This document shows, in pieces, positions 41,811 through 51,427 of a DNA stretch of 64,000 bases (positions are counted from its first letter, which is position 1; each line of letters begins with the position of its first letter). Below the pieces are notes generated by a model, which did no database searches, had not been told where the DNA came from, and saw nothing but the letters and a program-made list of their open reading frames with translations. The stretch is from Acidothermus sp. (GTDB lineage: Bacteria > Actinomycetota > Actinomycetes > Acidothermales > Acidothermaceae), in assembly GCA_023512015.1 (NCBI GenBank), contig JAIMAI010000004.1, forward strand, positions 30,785 through 94,784, given 5' to 3'. Both the position numbers and the translations under genes were made by a program.

Positions 41811-43057
41811 GCTTCGGATCCCCTCACGGCTGCAGTGATCTCCAGCTCGTCGGTGACGACGGCGGCCAGCCGTCGGATCGCTTCTCGGATGCGTTCGGGT
41901 TCCGGCAGGCTGTAGGACAGCCGGAGGTTGCGGCGTCCCTGGCCGTCGGCGTAGAAACCGGTTCCGGGAACGTAGGCCACCCTTCCCTGGATGGCCCGCG
42001 GCAGCATGGCCTTGGCGTCGATGCCCTCGGGAAGGGTGACCCACACGTAAAATCCGCCCGACGGACGGGTCCAAGACGCTCCCGGTGGGAAGAACGTTTC
42101 GAGTGCCTCCAAGCACGCGTCACGGCGGGTCCGGTACAAATCGCGGAACACCTCTACTTGTTTTTCCCATGGGTGGTTGCTCAAGAATTCTGCGGCCAGG
42201 AATTGCGAAAGGGCGACCGGGCAGAGGGTCGTCGCCTCTGCGGCCATGATGAGCTTTTCCTTGACTCCAGGCGGTGCGACCACCCACCCGACCCGGATAC
42301 CGGACGAGAAAATCTTCGAAAACGATCCGAGGTAGATGATGCCTTCATCGGTCAGGGCACGAAGGGCCGGTTGCGGCGGCCCCTCGAATCCCAGTAGACC
42401 GTAGGGATTGTCCTCTACGATGAGCAGATCGTGCCGCGCACATAATTCGATGATTTCTTCGCGGCGCTCACGACTGAGTGTGACCCCGGCGGGATTCTGG
42501 TAGTTGGGCACCGTGTAGAGGAATTTCGGCCGACGACCCTGTCTTTCCAGGCGCTCCAAGGAGATGCGCAGTTCCTCCGGGAGGAGCCCGTCGTCGTCCA
42601 TCGCCACGTGGACCACCTCGGCCTGGTATTGCGCAAAAGCGCCCAGCGCCCCGACGTAGGAGGGCGCTTCGGCTACCACGACGTCGCCGGGATCGAGGAA
42701 GATACGGGCGATAATGTCCAGCGCTTGCTGTGAGCCGACCGTGATGATGACGTCGTCCGCGCCGGCGGTGATGCCTTCCAGAGCCATCACTCCGCAGACC
42801 AATTCGCGGAGCCGTTCGTCGCCTTGCCCTCCCATGTACTGCAGGGCCTGCGCACCGCGCTCAGCGATTACTTTCGCGGCCATCTCCGCGACCAGTTCCA
42901 GCGGAAGAGCACTCACGTACGGCGACCCGCCGCCCATGTTGATGATTTCCGGGCGATTGGCGACGGCGAAGAGCGCTCGAATCTCCGACGCGGTCATTCC
43001 CTCGGTACGGGCAGCGTAGAGTTCCACGAACGGGTCCAGTCGTGAACCGCTGCTCAT
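41807..43057 (-). CDS. PLP-dependent aminotransferase, class I/II (LysN/2-aminoadipate-type)
   Basis: INMGGGSPYVSALPLELV..., VGSQQALDIIARIFLDPGDVVVAEAPSYVGAL, YLGSFSKIFSSGIRVGW. Confidence 0.9.
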   Translation of the reverse strand: MSSGSRLDPFVELYAARTEGMTASEIRALFAVANRPEIINMGGGSPYVSALPLELVAEMAAKVIAERGAQALQYMGGQGDERLRELVCGVMALEGITAGADDVIITVGSQQALDIIARIFLDPGDVVVAEAPSYVGALGAFAQYQAEVVHVAMDDDGLLPEELRISLERLERQGRRPKFLYTVPNYQNPAGVTLSRERREEIIELCARHDLLIVEDNPYGLLGFEGPPQPALRALTDEGIIYLGSFSKIFSSGIRVGWVVAPPGVKEKLIMAAEATTLCPVALSQFLAAEFLSNHPWEKQVEVFRDLYRTRRDACLEALETFFPPGASWTRPSGGFYVWVTLPEGIDAKAMLPRAIQGRVAYVPGTGFYADGQGRRNLRLSYSLPEPERIREAIRRLAAVVTDELEITAAVRGSEA

Positions 43058-43222
43058 TGCTACCTCCCGAGGTTGACCGCCGTTGGGCGGACGGCGGACC
43101 TTTCGGCCGGGTCATGATTCCGCGACGCTGGAAAGCGACGAAGAATTGTCTTCTCAGGGTAACGGCGGTCTTCTTAGGGTAACGGCGTCGGCCGATACCC
43201 TGGGCGTGCACCGGAGGTGACG

Positions 43223-43834
43223 ATGTCGCGTCGGGTGGTCTCGCTCACCCTCGACAACCTCGATGAACTCCCATCGAGGTGCCGACGCTGCGTCTTCTGG
43301 GAGCTCGATCCGGTGGGCCGTGCCCGTGCCGAGGAGATCGGCGATCCCGCGCTGGAGAAGGAAGCCTGGATCTCCGGGATGCTCCTGGAGTGGGGTGGGT
43401 GCGGCAAGCTCGTCCAGGTGGACGGTGTCACCGCCGGGTATGCGCTGTTCGCGCCGCCGGCCTACGTCCCGCGGTCCTTCGCGTTTCCGACCAGCCCTGT
43501 CAGTCCGGACGCCGTGTTGTTGCTCACCGCCCACGTCCTTCCGGAGTTCGAGGGCGGCGGGCTCGGCCGAATGCTGCTTCAGGCCGTTGCGAAGGATGTC
43601 ACGAGGCGGGACATCAAGGCGATCGAGGCTTTCGGCGACAACAGTTGGCGCGCCCCCGAGTGTGTGCTCCCGACCGATTTCTTGCTGGCTTTGGGTTTCA
43701 AGACGGTTCGCCCCCACCACCGGTACCCGCGGCTGCGGCTCGAACTGAAGACGGCTCTCACCTGGAACATGGAGGGAGCGATCGAACGCCTCCTGGGGTC
43801 AGTGACCCCCGAGGGCGCCCTCCGCCCGGTCTGA
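43223..43834 (+). CDS. GNAT-family acetyltransferase
   Basis: MSRRVVSLTLDNLDELPSRCRRCVFWELDP...HVLPEFEGGGLGRMLLQAVAKDVTRR. Confidence 0.85.
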   Translation: MSRRVVSLTLDNLDELPSRCRRCVFWELDPVGRARAEEIGDPALEKEAWISGMLLEWGGCGKLVQVDGVTAGYALFAPPAYVPRSFAFPTSPVSPDAVLLLTAHVLPEFEGGGLGRMLLQAVAKDVTRRDIKAIEAFGDNSWRAPECVLPTDFLLALGFKTVRPHHRYPRLRLELKTALTWNMEGAIERLLGSVTPEGALRPV

Positions 43835-44968
43835 AGACCGCTCGGCCGCCTCTTCGTACAGGCGGCGCAGGCCGGCGACCACGCCGTCCGCAATGCGGTC
43901 ACGAAACGTGGGGTCGGCGAGCCGCGCAGCGTCGCCGGGGTTGGTGAGGTATCCGAGCTCGACGCGAATCGCCGGCATTCGGGTCCGTCGCAGCAACTCC
44001 CACGTCTTGGCGTGGGTGCGGCAGTCGAGGAAGTCGGTACGGCTCAAGATTTCGTCCTGGATGAGGCCGGCCAGGCGGGCCCCGACCACGGACCGTTCGG
44101 CTGTCGTCCCGTAGTAGTAGGTCGCGAGCCCGTTGCAGGCCGGGTCACGGTGGCCGTCCACGTGGAACGAGAGGAGGACGTCGGCTTCCGCGGCGTTGGC
44201 GAAGGCCGCCCGGTCGGCATCGGACGGCGGCACGTCGTCGTCCTGCAGGACGAGTTGGCTCGCGCGGGTGCGGAACCCGTGCGCTCCGGTCGCGACCAAG
44301 CGGCCCTCGACGCGATTGACGATGTCATCGACGATGGAGGCCTCGTCGAGACCCGCAGCGACGGCTCCGCGGTCACGGCCGCCGTGCCCGGGGTCCAGAA
44401 CCACACATTTACCGGCAAGGGTCGGCGTGTCGTGGTGGAAGCGTTCCGCCTCACGTAGTTCGTAGGGACGACCCCCGACAACCGTCCGCTGCAGGCACCG
44501 GAGGGCCCGCAGCGTCTGCGGTCCGCACACGCCATCGGCGGGAAGCCCGACGTTGCGCTGGAACTCGCGCACGGCATTCTCGGTGCGCGGGCCGAAGATT
44601 CCGTCGCAGCGCCCGCAGTCGAAGCCCATGTCGCCGAGTCGACGCTGCAGCGTGGCGACGTCGTCTCCTACCAACGGATGTCGGGGAGTGAAGCTCAAGA
44701 CGCGGTCACCCAGCCGCCACTTCGCCTCGTCCAACGCCCGGAAGGTTTCGGCGTCCACCACCCCGTTGATCCGCAGTCCGCGGCGCTGTTGGAAGAGCCG
44801 GACGGCGTGGTCGACCTGCTCGTCGAAAAGGTCGCAGCCGGCAACGTCGCAGTCGTGGGCCGAGGAGGCAGGCGCGATCAATCCGAGATGAGCAAGGCGA
44901 TGACGAATCTCGGCGACGGCCAGACCACGGTCGCCCATTCGCAGGATTCCCTCGGTGACTTGCTGCAT
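43799..44968 (-). CDS. cwlM: N-acetylmuramoyl-L-alanine amidase family protein with two N-terminal peptidoglycan-binding domains (CwlM-like)
   Basis: Two PG_binding_1 repeats (HPLVGDDVATLQRRLGDMGFDCGRCDGIFGPRTENAVREFQRN) then CVVLDPGHGGRDRGAV...SFHVDGH...IRVELGYLTN; between GNAT and trxA as in mycobacteria. Confidence 0.9.
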   Translation of the reverse strand: MQQVTEGILRMGDRGLAVAEIRHRLAHLGLIAPASSAHDCDVAGCDLFDEQVDHAVRLFQQRRGLRINGVVDAETFRALDEAKWRLGDRVLSFTPRHPLVGDDVATLQRRLGDMGFDCGRCDGIFGPRTENAVREFQRNVGLPADGVCGPQTLRALRCLQRTVVGGRPYELREAERFHHDTPTLAGKCVVLDPGHGGRDRGAVAAGLDEASIVDDIVNRVEGRLVATGAHGFRTRASQLVLQDDDVPPSDADRAAFANAAEADVLLSFHVDGHRDPACNGLATYYYGTTAERSVVGARLAGLIQDEILSRTDFLDCRTHAKTWELLRRTRMPAIRVELGYLTNPGDAARLADPTFRDRIADGVVAGLRRLYEEAAERSSDRAEGALGGH

Positions 44969-45197
44969 CGTGGACCTTTCGCGCCGTCGAAGTCGCCCGC
45001 ATGCTACCGAGCGGAAATCTGCCCTACACCGGACGGCGGCCAACCGTAACGCAGCTGAAAATATCCGCGCTAGGGCCACTCGTCGTTCAGACGCCGCAAG
45101 CACCGTCGAGGTTGCGACCGTCGGCGGTTCGCTTCGCGCTCACGGGAAAGCCCACGTCGACGGACGACGTCCGTGTTCGCCGTCCGTCGGAGGGGCG

Positions 45198-45518
45198 TCA
45201 AGAGAGGAAGGGTTCGAGATCGCGCAACAAGGCGGCCTTGGACTTGGCTCCGATGATCTGCTTGACGACCTGGCCGTTCTGGTAGACGTTGAGGGTTGGG
45301 ATCGACAGGATCGAATACTCCTGGGTGGTCTTGGGGTTCTCGTCGACGTTGAGCTTGACCACCCGGATCTTGTCGCCGTATTCGGCAGCGATCTCTTCCA
45401 GGACGGGAGCCACCATCCGGCACGGTCCGCACCACTCGGCCCAGAAATCCACCAGGACCGGGCGATCGCTCGCCAGAACCTCGGAAGCGAAGGTCTCGTC
45501 GGTAACGGCTGTCGTCAC
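45198..45518 (-). CDS. trxA: thioredoxin
   Basis: RPVLVDFWAEWCGPCRMVAPVLEEIAAEYGDKIRVVKLNVDENPKTTQEY. Confidence 0.97.
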   Translation of the reverse strand: MTTAVTDETFASEVLASDRPVLVDFWAEWCGPCRMVAPVLEEIAAEYGDKIRVVKLNVDENPKTTQEYSILSIPTLNVYQNGQVVKQIIGAKSKAALLRDLEPFLS

Positions 45519-45586
45519 GGTGTCTCCTTTTCGAATCTCGATACCTGTCTTGCTGTCGGGGGTGACGCTCCTCGGCTGTATGGGTT

Positions 45587-46567
45587 CTATTGCTCACGCG
45601 CGAGGGCGACGGGCTCCTGGGTCGGCCGGCTCGCCAACCATCGCTCGGCGTCGATGGCGGCCGCACAGCCGGTTCCCGCCGCGGTCACAGCTTGACGATA
45701 GATGTGATCCACGACGTCTCCGCAGGCGAAAACTCCGGACACGCTGGTCCGAGTGGTGGGGTGCTGAACCTTGATGTACCCGGCGTCGTCGATCTCCAAT
45801 TGCCCGCGGAAGAGCTCACTTCGTGGCTCGTGTCCGATCGCGATGAACAGCCCGGTGACCGGGAGGACTTCGCGTGCGCCGGTCACCGTGTCCTCGACGA
45901 GGATGCCCTCGACCTTCTCCTCCCCGAGGACGTCGACCACGCGCCCGTTCCACCGGATACGAATCTTGTCGTTGGCGAAGACCCGCTCCTGCATGATCTT
46001 GCTCGCGCGCAGGGCGTCGCGGCGGTGGACGAGCGTCACGCTTCGCGCGAAACGGGTGAGGAACAATGCCTCCTCAGCCGCCGAATCCCCACCGCCGACG
46101 ACCGCGATGTCCTGGTCCCGGAAGAAGAATCCGTCACAGGTGGCGCAGGCCGACACTCCGCGACCGAGCAGACGTTGTTCGTTGGCAAGCCCGAGGTAGC
46201 GGTACTTGGACCCGGTCGCGATGATCAAGGCGCGGCTGCGGTACTCGGCGTCGTCCGTGCGCACGACTTTGATTTCTCCGGAGAGATCCACGGACGTCAC
46301 GTCAGCAGTGATCATTTCGGCTCCGAAGCGGATCGCTTGCCGCCGCATGGCATCCATCAGATCCGGACCCTGGATGCCGTCCGGGAAGCCGGGGAAGTTC
46401 TCCACCTCCGTGGTGGTCATCAAGGCTCCGCCGGCGCCGATGGCGCCCTCGAAGACGAGGGGATTCAGCTTGGCCCGGGCGGCATAGAGCGCTGCGGTGT
46501 ATCCGGCAGGTCCCGAACCGATGATGATGACCTCACGCGGGGAGTCCGCTCCCGAGCCGCTGCCCAT
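45587..46567 (-). CDS. trxB: thioredoxin-disulfide reductase
   Basis: [31 protein letters not shown]...[28 protein letters not shown]; start trimmed to [10 protein letters not shown]. Confidence 0.96.
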   Translation of the reverse strand: MGSGSGADSPREVIIIGSGPAGYTAALYAARAKLNPLVFEGAIGAGGALMTTTEVENFPGFPDGIQGPDLMDAMRRQAIRFGAEMITADVTSVDLSGEIKVVRTDDAEYRSRALIIATGSKYRYLGLANEQRLLGRGVSACATCDGFFFRDQDIAVVGGGDSAAEEALFLTRFARSVTLVHRRDALRASKIMQERVFANDKIRIRWNGRVVDVLGEEKVEGILVEDTVTGAREVLPVTGLFIAIGHEPRSELFRGQLEIDDAGYIKVQHPTTRTSVSGVFACGDVVDHIYRQAVTAAGTGCAAAIDAERWLASRPTQEPVALAREQ

Positions 46568-46697
46568 ACCTTGCGTCGTCCTCTCCTGGTACCCATTGGG
46601 GCGGCCGTGGCCGCACACACGTCAACCGATCGTAGGGTCGCGGAATTCCGGCGTCGGTCGGCCATCGTCGCGCCGCGGTCACGGCGCGCGCCGCCGG

Positions 46698-47555
46698 TCA
46701 CTCCGCAGGTAGCCGTGCGAAATACGTGACGTTCTCGTGGCAATCGGCTCCTTCGGCCTCGACGTACACGTCGAGGACCTGGGGTTCGTCCGGATCGGGG
46801 AACACCATGACCGTGGCTGGATTTCCCTGGAACAAGGCGAAATCCGCGAGCAGCGGCCGTACGATCCGGCCCGCGAGAGCCGTCACACAAGCCTGCAATG
46901 CCGCGCGGTCGGCGAGTCGGCCGGTGGGAGCCGTCGGTGCGGCGCCGTGTACCGAAGGCGAAGGGGGAATGGATGCCGGTGCCTGCATCGCAGCCCTCGG
47001 ACTGCTCGTCGCTGCGTGCGCAACCCCGGGGTATGCGGTGGCCTCGGCCGGCAATCGCTGCACCAGAAGTTGTGCGATTTGACGGGGAAGGTCCTGCGGG
47101 GTGTAGTCGGTTCCTGAAGCCACCAGGAGAGGTTGGGAGCCGCGACTCCCGGCGGCTTCCGAGGAGGCGGTGGTGGTCGACCGCTGCTTGGCCAGCACGA
47201 GGCTTCCAACGACCGCGCCGACGACCACGATGACGGCTGCGGCAACCGCAAGCAGCCGCCGTTGCCTCGGCCGCCGGGCGGGCGGAACGATCTCTACCGG
47301 AGCCGCGGGGGCGCCGGATGTGAGTTCCGCGCGTACCGCCCTCGTGATCCGCTCCGACACCTCGGGAGGCATCGCCACCGAAGGGAGAGTCCGCAAGGTG
47401 CGACGCACCTCGCGGAGTCCTCGTACGAGTTGGGCGCACTCGGGACACGTGTCGACGTGTTCTGCCAGGTCCGGCGCCCCGGTCGCGGCGCTCGGGTTGG
47501 ACTCGCGTTCGGCGAATTCAGCGAGGCGGTCGAAATCCGGGTGCGGACTGCTCAC
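46698..47555 (-). CDS. zinc-finger anti-sigma factor, membrane-anchored
   Basis: N-terminal HC2-like LAEHVDTCPECAQLVRGL, central TM LLAVAAAVIVVVGAVVGSLVLA; overlaps upstream sigma factor gene by 4 bp. Confidence 0.82.
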   Translation of the reverse strand: MSSPHPDFDRLAEFAERESNPSAATGAPDLAEHVDTCPECAQLVRGLREVRRTLRTLPSVAMPPEVSERITRAVRAELTSGAPAAPVEIVPPARRPRQRRLLAVAAAVIVVVGAVVGSLVLAKQRSTTTASSEAAGSRGSQPLLVASGTDYTPQDLPRQIAQLLVQRLPAEATAYPGVAHAATSSPRAAMQAPASIPPSPSVHGAAPTAPTGRLADRAALQACVTALAGRIVRPLLADFALFQGNPATVMVFPDPDEPQVLDVYVEAEGADCHENVTYFARLPAE

Positions 47556-48259
47556 GCGTGCTCCTCGTGCCGATCGCCTTCAAGGTCGGAAGGACCGGGT
47601 GCTCGTGACCGTTGGACTTCGGGGTCGGCCGAGAGGTTCCCGGTTTCCTGTGAAGCGGAATCCGGAGGAGGCTGCGCGGCCTCGATGAGGCGGAGCTCCC
47701 GGGCCAGCGCAGCTCTCGCCCGAAAACACCGGCTCTTGAGCGTCCCGACCGGTATCCCCAGCAGCGCGGCGGCTTCGGTGACCGGATATCCGACCATGTC
47801 CACCAAGACGACCGCGATCCGTCGGTCGGCGTCGAGACGTGCCAATGCGGTGGTCACGTCGACCGCCGTCGCCGCTGCCTCGGCGGTGTCGGGTGCCGCC
47901 TCGGACGGCGTCCGGCCGTCGTCGTGCGCGCCAAGGGCCGCCCGCTGCCGCCGCCGGAGGTAATCCGAGCAGGTGTTGACGAGGATTCGATGCAGCCACG
48001 TCCCGAGCGCGGCCTCCCCGCGGAACGAAGCTGCCGCGCGCAGCGCGGAAATCACGGCGTCCTGGACGGCGTCCGCAGCGTCCTCGGGACTTCCCAACAC
48101 GCGCAACGCGACCGACCACAGTCGATCCCGATGGCGGCGGAAGATTTCTGCGAATGCGTCTGGATCGCCGGCGAGATGACGGCGAAGCAGCAGGGCGTCG
48201 GTGGCGGCATCGAGCGGCTGCGCTGGGGAGCTTGACTCGCTCTCCGACGACCCCTTCAC
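47552..48259 (-). CDS. sigM: ECF RNA polymerase sigma factor (SigM-like)
   Basis: GDPDAFAEIFRRHRDRLWSVALRVLGSPEDAADAVQDAVISALRAAASFRGEAALGTWLHRILVNTCSDYLRRR; next to trxAB/murJ. Confidence 0.9.
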   Translation of the reverse strand: MKGSSESESSSPAQPLDAATDALLLRRHLAGDPDAFAEIFRRHRDRLWSVALRVLGSPEDAADAVQDAVISALRAAASFRGEAALGTWLHRILVNTCSDYLRRRQRAALGAHDDGRTPSEAAPDTAEAAATAVDVTTALARLDADRRIAVVLVDMVGYPVTEAAALLGIPVGTLKSRCFRARAALARELRLIEAAQPPPDSASQETGNLSADPEVQRSRAPGPSDLEGDRHEEHA

Positions 48260-48329
48260 GATGATGACCCCCTCACGATCGTCACCCTAGCGGGCGCGAT
48301 CCCCCCGAACCCGAGGCGGCGCACCGCCG

Positions 48330-49748
48330 TCAGGACTGGAAGGAAAGCTCGGCGATCCCACTGGCGTAGCCACCTCCGGACGGCGGAAGCCGAGTCAGCC
48401 AGACGAGCCAGTAGCGAGCCGCCAGCCGCGGGTGGAATGCGAAAGTTCCTGCTGCGTCGCGGACGGTGGCCACCAGACGCATGTCCTTGTCGGTGGCGGG
48501 CTCGGTGTCGGAGGCCAAGAGCTCCACAGTTGCTCCGGCCCGGACCAATTGCACCTCCACGACACCGACACGACGGGACTGCCCGAGGTCGACCAAAAGG
48601 CCGACGCCGGGCTTGATGTTGCCCAGGTCGGGCGAGAAGAAGGTCTGGGTGTGCCATGCGGTGTCGGGATTTCCATCGATCGCGTTCGGGGCTTCCGCGA
48701 CGTGCGGATCGGTGTGGTCTCCGTATGGGTCGAATTCGCGGATCGACACCGGATGCCACGCGACCGGGGTCACCGGAGTGGGGGTCGGGGTATGAGTGGT
48801 CGGCGAAGGGCGGTGGGTGAACTGCGGGTAATGGGAGCCGCCCGGGCGGAGCAGGCTGACGGCCCCGAGGATCAAGACGATGAACGCGGCGGCAAGACTC
48901 CACCGCTGCCCTCTCGAGCGCAGCCACCGTGTGCCCTGGTCCGGCAGTGCGCCGACGATTTCTTCCGTACCGGGATCGACCGGTGAACGAACCTCTTCCA
49001 ACGCGGCCGCGAAATCGGCGGCACTGGTGATCGGTGGGCCCTGCAACCCGATTGCTCGGGCGATGAGATCGTCGAGTTCTCGAGGAATGCCGCCCCTGAC
49101 CTGACGGACGGCGCACACTTCGCCGTCCACTCGGGGTGCCGGTGGAAGAGTGCTCGCTGACGATGGGCCCGGCCACCGGCCGGTGAGCGCGGCGTATCCG
49201 ATCTCCCCCAGTCCCCGCACGTCGTCCGCCAGAGCTTGCGGACGGTCGCCTGTGCCCGCCCCAGGAACGGTGTCGAGACGGGGCAAGCCGGCTGCGGAGA
49301 AACGGACGACTCGCGGTGCAAGCCGCAGCGCGTAAAGCCCGGCTGCGTGGGCGCGAGCGATGCCGTCGGCGAGTTCGGCGAGGAGCTCCACCGCTTCGAC
49401 GACGTCCATAGGCCCGAGTGCGAGCCGGTCCTCCAACGTCTCCCCGGTGAGCAGTTCCGTGACGATGTAACAGAAATCTTCGGTCTCGCCGGCGTCGTAG
49501 ACCCGGGTGAGCGAGGGGTGGACGAGCTTTGCCGCCCCCCGCGCGCCAGTGAGGAGGGCGCGGGCCTCGGGGGAATCCACCGAGCCGACGCGCAGTGCGA
49601 CCGGACGGGCGAGGACGTCGTCGTGAGCCTTCCAGAGCGTGATGGGGCCGTCCGCATCGTTCGTGAGCGGCTCTTCGAGGCGGTATCTGCCCGCGAGCAG
49701 GACGCCGCTGGTGAGCGCCGACGCACTGCTCACGATCGCCCCTCGCAT
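48330..49748 (-). CDS. membrane pseudokinase (protein-kinase-like) with C-terminal discoidin-like extracellular domain
   Basis: LAGRYRLEEPLTNDADGPITLWKAHDDVLARPVALRVG resembles a kinase N-lobe but VAxK Lys is Arg (VALRV); HRD (ALRLAPRVVRF) and DFG motifs are lost; TM at WSLAAAFIVLILGAVSLL; C-terminal domain AIDGNPDTAWHTQTF...RRVGVVEVQL. Confidence 0.82.
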   Translation of the reverse strand: MRGAIVSSASALTSGVLLAGRYRLEEPLTNDADGPITLWKAHDDVLARPVALRVGSVDSPEARALLTGARGAAKLVHPSLTRVYDAGETEDFCYIVTELLTGETLEDRLALGPMDVVEAVELLAELADGIARAHAAGLYALRLAPRVVRFSAAGLPRLDTVPGAGTGDRPQALADDVRGLGEIGYAALTGRWPGPSSASTLPPAPRVDGEVCAVRQVRGGIPRELDDLIARAIGLQGPPITSAADFAAALEEVRSPVDPGTEEIVGALPDQGTRWLRSRGQRWSLAAAFIVLILGAVSLLRPGGSHYPQFTHRPSPTTHTPTPTPVTPVAWHPVSIREFDPYGDHTDPHVAEAPNAIDGNPDTAWHTQTFFSPDLGNIKPGVGLLVDLGQSRRVGVVEVQLVRAGATVELLASDTEPATDKDMRLVATVRDAAGTFAFHPRLAARYWLVWLTRLPPSGGGYASGIAELSFQS

Positions 49749-49835
49749 TCCGTGCCGCTCATCGGCGAACGGGCCTTCAGGGAAGCTGGCCTCGTCTCAT
49801 GCTAGGCGGGAACGGACCCGCGGGAGTCGCAGTCG

Positions 49836-50939
49836 TCACCCGGGCCGCACCGCCCCGAAATATCCGTCCAAATAAACGGGCTGGATCTGGACCACCGTGC
49901 CGGTGTGGGGTGCGGCGAGCATCTGGTCGTTGCCGAGGTAAATCGCGACGTGGTGGATGGTCTGCGGGTCCGTCGGATCGGTCGCCCAGAAGAGCAAATC
50001 CCCGGGAATCAATTCCCCGAGCGGGATCTTTCGCGGAACCGCAAGATATTGTTCGGCCGCGGTGCGGGGCAATGCGATACCCGCGGCGCGATAGGCGAAT
50101 TGGGTGAGCCCGGAGCAATCCCAGGTGTCCGGCCCGGATCCGCCGTACTCGTAGGGTTTCCCGAGCTGGGTCTCGGCGGCTGCGATCGCCGCGAGCGCCG
50201 CGGGGCTAGGGGCCGGCGGCCGGTATCCGGCTTGGAGCGCCGCAGCCCGAGCCGCCTCCAGGGTCTGGGCGGCATGGGCCGCGCTGGCCGCCTCCAGCTG
50301 CCGGGCAAGCGCTGCTTCGAGGGCACGCACCTGCGCCGTGGCGGCGTCCAAGGCATCTTGTTGAGCTTGCAGGGCGGCTTCGACCGCTTGTCGAGCTTCG
50401 GCCGCCTGGGCGAGCAGGTCGGTTTGACGTTCCACCAGCTCGGCGACAGTGGCCGCCGCCCCTTGCACTCGCAGGCGTGCCTGCTCGACGCCCGCGAGGG
50501 CGTGCCGGTCGGCGTTGGAGAGCACCTGGACGTCGTGCAGTCCGCTGAGGAGGCGCCCCGGATCCTGGGCGGCCAGTACCGAGGCGTAGATGCCGAGTGT
50601 GCCACCCGCCATGTACAGCGCACGGGCTCGTTCGGCGACGGTGGCTTCTGCGGCAGCCAGCGCCGTCCGGGCGGCGTCGGCCTGGATCTGGGCGAAACGC
50701 TGTCGGGCGACCAGGTCGGCAAGTCGCGCCTCTATGGCGTCGAAACGCTCGGTCGCCTGCTCCGCCTGGACTTGAAGCCTGGTGACGGTTTCGTGGAGCG
50801 CCGCAGCCTTCGCCCGGGCGTCGGAGAGGGGATCGGCCGCGCTCGTGCCGGCCGGCAGCGCGAGCGAGGTCAGTGCGAAGATGGCCGTGGCAGCCGACGT
50901 GAGGTGGCGTAGCCGCCGGTGTCGATGGACGACGGTCAT
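49836..50939 (-). CDS. secreted coiled-coil NlpC/P60 peptidoglycan endopeptidase
   Basis: ATG at 50939; signal peptide, coiled coil, C-terminal YEYGGSGPDTWDCSGLTQFAYRAAGIALPRTAAEQY...DLLFW...HHVAIYLG (Cys/His/His). Confidence 0.92.
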   Translation of the reverse strand: MTVVHRHRRLRHLTSAATAIFALTSLALPAGTSAADPLSDARAKAAALHETVTRLQVQAEQATERFDAIEARLADLVARQRFAQIQADAARTALAAAEATVAERARALYMAGGTLGIYASVLAAQDPGRLLSGLHDVQVLSNADRHALAGVEQARLRVQGAAATVAELVERQTDLLAQAAEARQAVEAALQAQQDALDAATAQVRALEAALARQLEAASAAHAAQTLEAARAAALQAGYRPPAPSPAALAAIAAAETQLGKPYEYGGSGPDTWDCSGLTQFAYRAAGIALPRTAAEQYLAVPRKIPLGELIPGDLLFWATDPTDPQTIHHVAIYLGNDQMLAAPHTGTVVQIQPVYLDGYFGAVRPG

Positions 50940-51373
50940 GGCCCGCTGTACCGAGCTTCGCCGTGGGCGGTCACGACCGCCCAGTTGCGCAGCGGCCCGA
51001 TGTGACGCAGGAGCACCGTGGGGGCGGTTTTGCGGATCGCGACGTCGACCGTCCCATCGGGCTGGACCGCGAGACTCCCCGGCACCAGGCGTTCCCCGTG
51101 GGAAGCAGCGGACGCCGCAGCCGCTTTCTCCGCGGCAGCGACGTCGTGGGAGTTCGCGAACCACGCCGCACTCGCGGCGAGCGCCGTGCGGTCCGCGTCG
51201 TCGATCGCGCTGAGGTGCGCCACCCCGATGGAGAACGCGTCGAAACAGACGACGGCTGCGGCGAAGATGGTGACGGCGACTCGGGCGAGCCAGCCGGTGA
51301 CGATATCGCCCCGCTGATTCGCGAACGACGTGGGGTCGCCCGGGCGTGCCCGAGCGCGCGCACCGACCACCAT
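50936..51373 (-). CDS. putative TadE/pilus-assembly-like membrane protein
   Basis: RGDIVTGWLARVAVTIFAAAVVCFDAFSIGVAHLSAIDDADRTALAASAAWF, one TM plus small extracellular domain; stop/start overlaps NlpC gene by 4 bp. Confidence 0.55.
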   Translation of the reverse strand: MVVGARARARPGDPTSFANQRGDIVTGWLARVAVTIFAAAVVCFDAFSIGVAHLSAIDDADRTALAASAAWFANSHDVAAAEKAAAASAASHGERLVPGSLAVQPDGTVDVAIRKTAPTVLLRHIGPLRNWAVVTAHGEARYSGP

Positions 51374-51427
51374 GGCGTCACCTCGCCTGTGAGGTCGGAT
51401 GTTCCGCGCTGCTGCTTGAGGGCGGAC

